This document shows, in pieces, positions 1-3,531 of a stretch of 7,748 bases of DNA; positions within the stretch are counted from its first letter, which is position 1; every line of letters begins with the position of its first letter. The notes under the pieces were generated by a model that searched no databases, was not told where the DNA came from, and worked only from the letters and a program-made list of their open reading frames with translations. The stretch is from Porphyrobacter sp. (GTDB taxonomy: Bacteria; Pseudomonadota; Alphaproteobacteria; Sphingomonadales; Sphingomonadaceae). The translations under genes and the position numbers were made by a program. Location: positions 1 through 7,748 of the forward strand of contig JAKFWB010000091.1 of the NCBI GenBank assembly GCA_021732945.1. Direction: 5' to 3'.

Positions 1-1
1 C

Positions 2-103
2 GGCGTCCTTGAACGTCTGGTGATCGAAGCCAAGGCGCGGCGGATCACGGTTGTCGATCGCCGTGGCCCGCTGGGTACGTCGCCCAAGGCACCGCCGGGG
101 TGA
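2..103 (+). CDS. C-terminal end of an unidentified protein (5' truncated by the window)
   Basis: The only frame open from the window edge runs 33 codons to a TGA at 101-103; the other two + frames stop within the first 21 bases. The visible tail contains VLERLVIEAKARRITVVDRR and then a Gly/Pro-rich end (GPLGTSPKAPPG). The basic, beta-strand-like segment followed by a flexible tail looks like a real protein end, and codon use matches the neighbouring genes. I do not recognise the family. It is on the same strand as the next gene but separated from it by 114 bases, so they are probably not tightly coupled. Confidence 0.45.
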   Translation, partial: GVLERLVIEAKARRITVVDRRGPLGTSPKAPPG

Positions 104-153
104 GCGGCTGCCCTGATTAGTCTTTGTTGAGGAAACCGGGAACGCCGCACCAA

Positions 154-181
154 TTGCGATGTGTTGCGTTTATTTCGAATA
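154..181 (+). promoter_or_regulatory. Possible sigma-70 type promoter for the antitoxin-like gene
   Basis: A TTGCGA box at 154-159 and a TCGAAT box at 176-181 are 16 bases apart, each matching four of six consensus positions. They lie in a slightly AT-richer stretch about 36 bases before the ATG at 218. The matches are weak, so this is only the best candidate seen. Confidence 0.25.
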
Positions 182-217
182 CTTCTCAGATAGGAAGACA
201 GCACGCCGGAGAGACCA

Positions 218-676
218 ATGACATCGCCAGCAAGCGCCTCGCCGTTGGGCAACAGACTGCCATCGGCTGAAGACCGCCAAATCGCCAATCAGCTTCGTCA
301 GATCCTGGCGGAACACAAGGCGGGGGAAGCGCATCTGCAGGTGTTCGATCCGGCAACCAAGAAGCCGGTCGATATCATCCTGACACTGGCAATGTCCGAC
401 CTGTTCATCCAGCTGCTGCACTACATCGGCAGCGGTGACGCCGTTACCTTGCTCCCGATCCAGCAGATGCTGACCACGCAGCAGGCGGCAGATCTTCTGG
501 ATGTATCGCGCCCATACCTCATCAAGCTCATCGAGAAGGGTGACATTGCGCATTCCATGGTGGGGCGGCACCGGCGTGTGAAGGCCGAGGACGTCCTTGC
601 CTACAAATCGGCACGCGACAAGTCTCGTGCCGAAGCCTTGGATGAGCTCATATCTGACAGCAAAGATCTATACTGA
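218..676 (+). CDS. Excisionase-family helix-turn-helix protein, likely antitoxin of a PIN-toxin pair
   Basis: This 152-aa protein has an N-terminal helical part (about residues 15-75) and a C-terminal MerR/excisionase-type helix-turn-helix (HTH_17 type) at about 85-131: LTTQQAADLLDVSRPYLIKL, then a GRHRR wing and an AEDVLAYK helix. The tail (about 132-152), rich in Ala, Glu and Asp and ending in LY, resembles antitoxins of this group that are usually followed at once by a PIN-domain ribonuclease gene. From family knowledge it would bind its own promoter and neutralise a toxin. The start ATG has GGAGAG four bases upstream. No PIN toxin follows: the bases after the stop give no long convincing frame. 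It could therefore be an orphan antitoxin, an anti-addiction factor or simply a regulator. Its place in the predicted leading region would let it enter a recipient early. Confidence 0.8.
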   Translation: MTSPASASPLGNRLPSAEDRQIANQLRQILAEHKAGEAHLQVFDPATKKPVDIILTLAMSDLFIQLLHYIGSGDAVTLLPIQQMLTTQQAADLLDVSRPYLIKLIEKGDIAHSMVGRHRRVKAEDVLAYKSARDKSRAEALDELISDSKDLY

Positions 677-1164
677 TCGACGCCTCGGATGGAGCCACAG
701 TCCATCACCGGGCGATGTAGTTTAATCTTTGTCTCTTGCCCTTGATCCCCGTGTCAGGCGACAACGCGCGGCATCTAAGCTGGCCGCAGTGCGATTACTT
801 CTGGCGGGCTAGCAGTGTCCCGGTATCTGCCATCTTCAGGCAGTCGCATTCTGCCAGCTATCAAACGAAGGCTGCACAGGGCGAGGGCAGGGGGCCGCTC
901 CAGTTGGCCGGAGGAAACGGCAGCTATGGGAAGCCTGCCCAAGGCATCCAGCTCCACCCGGCTTCGATGCAAACCTGTCCCTGAATCACCCCCCGACGAG
1001 ACGCGCAACCCCGATCAGGTCCGGCCGAGTTGCCGGGCTGTGCCCGGCTGCCCGCACCACCCGAACCAGATCGGGGTTTCCCTTCGGTGCGCTTCGCCGC
1101 GGGGCGCTTCTGCTCGGGTTTTGCAGCCGGGATGGACCCGGAATGCTCGATCAGGAGAATACCC
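677..1164. other. Gene-free stretch between the antitoxin-like gene and ssb
   Basis: Several frames are open here on both strands, but their translations are rich in Arg, Ser and Pro, lack domain-like pattern and have no good ribosome site, so I call no gene. The right part (1007-1078) holds a large nested inverted repeat. Closer to ssb there is a direct repeat of GCGCTTC (1089-1095 and 1104-1110) and a small CCGGG/CCCGG hairpin (1127-1131 and 1137-1141). I found no clear -35/-10 pair for ssb. The left part (677-1000) shows nothing I can name. Confidence 0.5.
1007..1078. repeat. Nested inverted repeat upstream of ssb; candidate single-strand promoter
   Basis: The outer arms at 1007-1024 and 1061-1078 match as inverted repeats at 16 of 18 positions; the first ten pairs (AACCCCGATC with GATCGGGGTT) are perfect. 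The 36-base loop holds a second perfect hairpin, GCCGGGC at 1032-1038 and GCCCGGC at 1042-1048, with a TGT loop. One of the two outer mismatches becomes a G-T wobble on the minus strand, so the fold is slightly better there. The minus strand is the strand predicted to be transferred. The element lies 86 bases before the ssb start. Alternative roles are a regulator binding site or a structured leader RNA. The geometry is seen directly; the promoter role is inference. Confidence 0.6.
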
Positions 1165-1554
1165 ATGACCAATCTCGTTATCCTCGTTGGCCGCATCGCT
1201 CGCGACCCCGAAACCCGCACCACCCAGGGTGGAACCAGCATCACCTCGGTCTCGGTTGTGACCGACCGTCCAGCCCGCAAGGAGGGCAAGACCTACAAGG
1301 ACGAGAACGGCTACACCGCCAAGGACAGCGAATTCCACCGCGTAACCTGCTTCAATGGCCTCGGCGAGAACGTCGCCAAGTACTGCACCAAGGGCCAGAT
1401 GGTCTCGGTTGAAGGTCGTATCCACTACACCCAGTGGGAAGACGAAAGCGGCACCAAGCGCTACGGCTGCGAGATCATCGCCGACAAGGTCGACTTCCTC
1501 ACCAAGGGCCGCTCGGGCACCAACGAGGACGCCCCCGATATCGACGAGGACTGA
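1165..1554 (+). CDS. ssb: Single-stranded DNA-binding protein
   Basis: The 129-aa product is a bacterial SSB. It coats single-stranded DNA during replication and repair and, on conjugative elements, the incoming strand. The OB fold spans about residues 1-112, starting NLVILVGRIARDPE and containing EFHRVTCF, GQMVSVEGRI and YTQWEDESG. W91 sits where E. coli Trp88 lies, and F57 replaces Trp54. The linker is very short (about 113-122). The acidic end reads APDIDED and lacks the Pro-Phe that ends the usual DDIPF interaction tip, so binding to host repair proteins may be reduced. The ATG at 1165 is chosen because AGGAG lies seven bases upstream and the family N-terminus starts there; the frame is open further upstream, but those codons look noncoding. 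It is a single-gene unit with its own terminator, in the predicted leading region as in F. Confidence 0.95.
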   Translation: MTNLVILVGRIARDPETRTTQGGTSITSVSVVTDRPARKEGKTYKDENGYTAKDSEFHRVTCFNGLGENVAKYCTKGQMVSVEGRIHYTQWEDESGTKRYGCEIIADKVDFLTKGRSGTNEDAPDIDED

Positions 1555-1570
1555 GTGTCCTCACCTCACG

Positions 1571-1613
1571 AAAAGGCCCCGGTGGCACATGCCATCGGGG
1601 CCTTTTCTTTTGT
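1571..1613 (+). terminator. Rho-independent terminator after ssb, possibly bidirectional
   Basis: A 16-base stem (1571-1586 with 1591-1606) with an ACAT loop and a single G-U wobble is followed by CTTTTGTT. The stem ends in AAAA/TTTT, so on the minus strand it also gives a short T run and could end the convergent 76-aa gene, whose stop is at 1670. It starts 16 bases after the ssb stop. Confidence 0.9.
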
Positions 1614-1669
1614 TGTCGTGCGATGCGGCGGCCCGGGGCATCGAACCCCGTGCCGCCGCGTGTTAGTGC

Positions 1670-1900
1670 TTACGCGGGAGCAATCCGCTTCAGCGTTTCC
1701 TCGATGCCGAGCGCCATCGATGCACTGACGATCTGGCGCAACTGCGCAGGATCGATGGTTTCAGCGCCGCAATCGATCAGCACTTTGCCGAGCTCGATTG
1801 CCACCTCTTGCCGAAGACGAACTTCCTCGCCGTCAAGCTGGGCACGCTGTTCACGCAGTTTCTTAAGCGCATCGCGCGCGCTGGTTCTGGACCTGGCCAT
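1670..1900 (-). CDS. Small helical protein of the leading region, possibly DUF6437-like
   Basis: This 76-aa product begins MARSRTSARDALKKLREQRA. Residues 8-45 are a charged, heptad-like helix (LKKLREQRAQLDGEEVRLRQ), suggesting a coiled coil. The C-terminal half (about 46-76) is a second amphipathic helical part, ending TLKRIAPA. From memory it resembles short proteins found in sphingomonad conjugative elements and annotated as DUF6437; I cannot confirm this and no function is known to me. The ATG at 1900 is preferred: AAGGAA lies just upstream on the minus strand, and the protein-like pattern starts there, whereas the 115 codons of open frame further upstream look noncoding. The gene converges on ssb across the terminator. 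There are no membrane segments or signal peptide. Confidence 0.75.
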   Translation of the reverse strand: MARSRTSARDALKKLREQRAQLDGEEVRLRQEVAIELGKVLIDCGAETIDPAQLRQIVSASMALGIEETLKRIAPA

Positions 1901-2077
1901 AGGGGGTTCCTTTTTCCTGGCCGTTGGTCCCCTCCGCCGTCGAGAATGCCAGTACGAGGGTGAGTAGGAAAGTGGTTTGTGGGGCAGACCGACGCTTTGC
2001 CACACGACTGTTGGAGGGGGGCTCTCTCGCAGATAGGCCAAGTGTGATGCGGGCTTTGGGGCTGCGTCAAGGACGAC

Positions 2078-2125
2078 GGGGCCCCACCATTTTTGCCGTG
2101 CAAGCCCGACAAAAATCGTTGCCCC
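2078..2125. repeat. Imperfect inverted repeat upstream of the 78-aa gene
   Basis: A perfect inner pair, ATTTTTG (2089-2095) and CAAAAAT (2110-2116), encloses 14 bases. It is flanked by an outer pair, GGGGC (2078-2082) and GCCCC (2121-2125), with unpaired bulges of six and four bases between them. It lies 100 bases before the start of the 78-aa gene. It could be an operator, or fold as a hairpin on the transferred strand. Confidence 0.45.
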
Positions 2126-2189
2126 CATCGCCGCTTCGCGGCCGCTCACGCGGTCCCTGACCCAGCCCGTCACCCACATCCTCGCAGCT

Positions 2190-2215
2190 CCTGATGCGAC
2201 GCATCGAACATCAGG
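2190..2215 (+). promoter_or_regulatory. Hairpin overlapping the ribosome site of the 78-aa gene
   Basis: CCTGATG (2190-2196) pairs with CATCAGG (2209-2215), covering the first three bases of the AGGAGG ribosome site (2213-2218). A competing hairpin, GATGC (2193-2197) with GCATC (2201-2205), uses part of the same left arm and would leave the site free. This could modulate translation, but the stems are short. Confidence 0.3.
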
Positions 2216-2225
2216 AGGAAAGATC

Positions 2226-2462
2226 ATGTACGTTTCAGACAGCACGGCCGATGACGAGTACCAGGCAGATCAGGCAGCCTTCGTTGCCGCTCTCGATCAG
2301 GCCCATGCCCGATCCTATCACAGCTACTTCACGCAGTACGTGCTGACTGATGGCGAGGCCGGTTACATCGCAGTCGATGAAGGCGATTACGGTGCCTTGC
2401 CCAAGGCCTTGCTGGACCGTGTCATCGATACGGTGGCCGGCCGCCTCAGCGATGAATTCTGA
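2226..2462 (+). CDS. Small acidic hypothetical protein of the leading region
   Basis: This 78-aa acidic protein starts MYVSDSTADDEYQADQAAFV and ends VAGRLSDEF. It has a helical first half (QAAFVAALDQAHARSYHSYF), a central turn-rich segment (TDGEAGYIAVDEGDYGA) and a helical end (LPKALLDRVIDTVAGRL). There is no signal peptide or membrane segment. I do not recognise the family. The start is well supported: AGGAGG lies seven bases before the ATG. It stands alone, divergent from the 76-aa gene, and is closed by its own terminator. Small acidic proteins in leading regions of conjugative plasmids are often anti-defence or DNA-mimic proteins, but nothing in the sequence proves such a role here. Confidence 0.8.
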   Translation: MYVSDSTADDEYQADQAAFVAALDQAHARSYHSYFTQYVLTDGEAGYIAVDEGDYGALPKALLDRVIDTVAGRLSDEF

Positions 2463-2473
2463 CCCCGAGGATC

Positions 2474-2513
2474 AAGGGGGGAAGTCCGTCAGGGCTTCCT
2501 CCCTTTGTTTTTT
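2474..2513 (+). terminator. Rho-independent terminator after the 78-aa gene
   Basis: A 14-base stem (2474-2487 with 2492-2505) with a GTCA loop and two wobble pairs is followed by TGTTTTTT. It begins 11 bases after the stop codon at 2460-2462. The opposite direction lacks a T run, so it should act mainly on the plus strand. Confidence 0.85.
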
Positions 2514-2564
2514 GCTCGGATCCCGCAGCTTCGCGTTCGGGTAGATACGGTCACTGATTGAGGC

Positions 2565-2759
2565 TCAGCCGGCGAATTGCGACCGGTCGATTTCCTCGAG
2601 GCGTTCGGGCATCTCAAGCATCTTGATCGCTGCTGCCGAGATGGCCTCCGCAATCGTCGGGTATGTCTCAGCCGAGCTTATCGAGACGCCATAGGAATAG
2701 GTGATCGTTCCCTGATAGCCGTTGCCTTTCGGTGTTGCACTCAAGCTGATCTGCGCCAT
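2565..2759 (-). CDS. Small hypothetical protein next to oriT
   Basis: The 64-aa product starts MAQISLSATPKGNGYQGTIT. The first half is beta-strand-like (ISLSATP, GYQGTITYSYGVSIS); the second is helical (TIAEAISAAAIKMLEMPERL), ending DRSQFAG. This strand-strand-helix pattern is typical of small single-domain proteins, but I do not recognise the family. The ATG at 2759 is chosen because a purine-rich AGGGAGG lies about eight bases upstream on the minus strand; an upstream start would add 39 residues that look noncoding. It is the leading-region gene nearest the predicted nick and converges on the 78-aa gene. Its mRNA has the sense of the transferred strand, so it could not be read from the incoming single strand and would need second-strand synthesis first. 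Confidence 0.7.
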   Translation of the reverse strand: MAQISLSATPKGNGYQGTITYSYGVSISSAETYPTIAEAISAAAIKMLEMPERLEEIDRSQFAG

Positions 2760-2934
2760 TGCCTGCCTCCCTTTCCGCTCGTTCGATCGCGCCAACATAC
2801 GCTTCGGGGGCCATCCTGGATACGTGAATTGCAGGGCCGGCAATGCGCGGCGAATCCGGCAGGAAGTACATGGCAAACCGCATCATCCGTTACAGGTTCA
2901 AGGCCTGGTTTCTCATCTGGCAGTAGGGGAACAG

Positions 2935-2981
2935 GGAGCACACCCTACGCGACAGGTCGCAGCATCTATTGGCACAAATAG
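2935..2981 (-). other. oriT: Candidate origin of transfer (oriT) with MOBF-type nic site
   Basis: Read on the minus strand, the order is: hairpin CTATT/AATAG (2966-2981), five bases, perfect hairpin GCGAC-CT-GTCGC (2949-2960), then GTAGGGTGT (2940-2948), then GCTCC. From memory, F has a hairpin ending in TTTTTGC followed by GTGGGGTGT and the nick, and R388 has a hairpin ending in GGTGC followed by GTATTGTCT and the nick. The distance from hairpin to nick is nine bases in all three, and the core matches F at eight of nine positions. The predicted cut is in the minus strand between the bases opposite 2940 and 2939. A MOBF relaxase and an RHH accessory gene lie just downstream. Transfer would begin towards lower coordinates, so the transfer operon enters last. 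Confidence 0.8.
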
Positions 2982-3088
2982 TTATTATAAAACAAAGGCC
3001 TGGCGAGCATCCATAAAATGGCAGCTTCCCATTCAGGTTTGGACAGGCCTGAAACTGGCAATCAATTCTGATTGAACGCCTGCCACAA

Positions 3089-3104
3089 TGGCGGAATTCC
3101 GCCA
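3089..3104. repeat. 16-base perfect palindrome upstream of the transfer operon
   Basis: TGGCGGAATTCCGCCA is perfectly self-complementary and lies 12 bases before the TTGACA box. Its position suits an operator or a relaxosome protein site, possibly for the adjacent RHH protein. Confidence 0.55.
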
Positions 3105-3110
3105 ATGCCA

Positions 3111-3147
3111 ATGTTCTTGACATGTTCTCATTTCTGAATTAGTTCTT
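3111..3147 (+). promoter_or_regulatory. Candidate promoter of the transfer operon with ATGTTCT repeats
   Basis: A perfect TTGACA box is at 3117-3122. The best -10 at the right distance is the weak TTAGTT (3139-3144), 16 bases on. ATGTTCT occurs at 3111-3117 and again at 3122-3128, exactly 11 bases (one helical turn) apart and overlapping the -35 box; a related AGTTCTT follows at 3141-3147. Direct repeats at one-turn spacing across a promoter are typical of ribbon-helix-helix operators, so autorepression by the first gene of the operon is likely. The transcript leader would be about 50 bases. Confidence 0.5.
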
Positions 3148-3198
3148 CTCTCGCCTTTCGCAGTGCGTTCCGGGCTCCTCGTCATAAGGAGTCCGTGC

Positions 3199-3531
3199 AT
3201 GACACGGCCAAAATCTCTCCAAGTCCATGTCTCGTTCGAGCTTGCCGAGCGGGTTCGCAGTGCGGCCGAGCGCCGCGATATCAGCGTGAGCGAATGGATC
3301 CGCTCGCTGTTGCAGCAAGCCTGCGACGAGGACGATCTCAAGGTCGGCCTGAGTGCCTGGATGCAGCGGATGCACCGTCAGGCCCTCTTCACGGTGGTGG
3401 GCATCGACGCGCTGCTTTCGGGCCATTCAGACCCTGACCTGCGCGATCGTGCACGCGGGGCTTACGCCCGCAGGTGCGCAGAATTCGGCCTTGTGCAGAC
3501 TCCCATCGAGGGAGGCTTCGATGAAGCGTAA
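3199..3531 (+). CDS. Ribbon-helix-helix relaxosome accessory protein (TrwA/TraY-like by position)
   Basis: The 110-aa product has an N-terminal ribbon-helix-helix fold: strand SLQVHVSF (6-13), helix ELAERVRSAAERRD (14-27) and helix SVSEWIRSLLQQACDE (29-44). The rest (about 45-110) is a helical tail probably used for multimerisation or partner contact. By family and position it is the counterpart of TrwA of R388 or TraY of F: it would bind repeats in oriT, help the relaxase open the nic site and repress its own promoter. The start at 3199 has AAGGAG seven bases upstream; an upstream in-frame ATG (3163) has no such site. The stop overlaps the coupling-protein gene by 11 bases, pointing to translational coupling. 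It could instead be only a transcriptional repressor; the RHH assignment itself is firm. Confidence 0.85.
   Translation: MTRPKSLQVHVSFELAERVRSAAERRDISVSEWIRSLLQQACDEDDLKVGLSAWMQRMHRQALFTVVGIDALLSGHSDPDLRDRARGAYARRCAEFGLVQTPIEGGFDEA

Larger units (their letters stand above)
1901..2225. other. Intergenic region between two divergent small genes
   Basis: This stretch separates the start of the minus-strand 76-aa gene from that of the plus-strand 78-aa gene, so promoters of both should lie here. I saw no convincing -35/-10 pair. It contains an imperfect inverted repeat at 2078-2125, an 8-base palindrome GGGGCCCC (2078-2085) and a short hairpin touching the ribosome site of the 78-aa gene (2190-2215). 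The open frames crossing it look noncoding. Confidence 0.5.
2760..3198. other. oriT and promoter region of the transfer operon
   Basis: No gene is called in these 439 bases. In order they hold the upstream side of the 64-aa gene, the candidate oriT core (2935-2981), an AT-rich stretch with several short inverted repeats (TTCAGG/CCTGAA at 3032-3037 and 3048-3053; TCAAT/ATTGA at 3062-3066 and 3071-3075), a 16-base palindrome (3089-3104) and a promoter candidate with ATGTTCT repeats. The drop in GC from about 2962 to 3150 is visible by eye, as expected for an origin that must melt and bind bending or accessory proteins. Confidence 0.7.

Noticed and set aside
736..1168. Open frames on both strands between the antitoxin-like gene and ssb
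   Set aside because: Their translations are rich in Arg, Ser and Pro without recognisable domains, ribosome sites are poor, and they are what GC-rich noncoding DNA yields by chance.
1901..2245. A 115-residue N-terminal extension of the 76-aa minus-strand protein
   Set aside because: The extra residues show no domain-like pattern and the frame crosses the divergent promoter region and the start of the 78-aa gene; the ATG at 1900 has its own ribosome site.
2668..2886. A 72-codon minus-strand frame starting MMRFAMYFLPDSPRIAG
   Set aside because: The first 40 codons look moderately protein-like, but it has no ribosome site and its second half runs over the better supported 64-aa gene in another frame.
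2870..2926. An 18-codon + strand frame (MANRIIRYRFKAWFLIWQ) preceded by AGGAAG, ending 13 bases before the predicted nick
   Set aside because: The ribosome site is only three bases from the ATG, the peptide is very short and nothing else supports expression; its overlap with the oriT flank suggests chance. Conservation in relatives would reopen the question.
3060..3072. Possible IHF binding site (AATCAA followed by TTCT)
   Set aside because: Only the first half of the consensus matches; the TTR half is replaced by GAT, so the site is not supported although the AT-rich setting would suit it.
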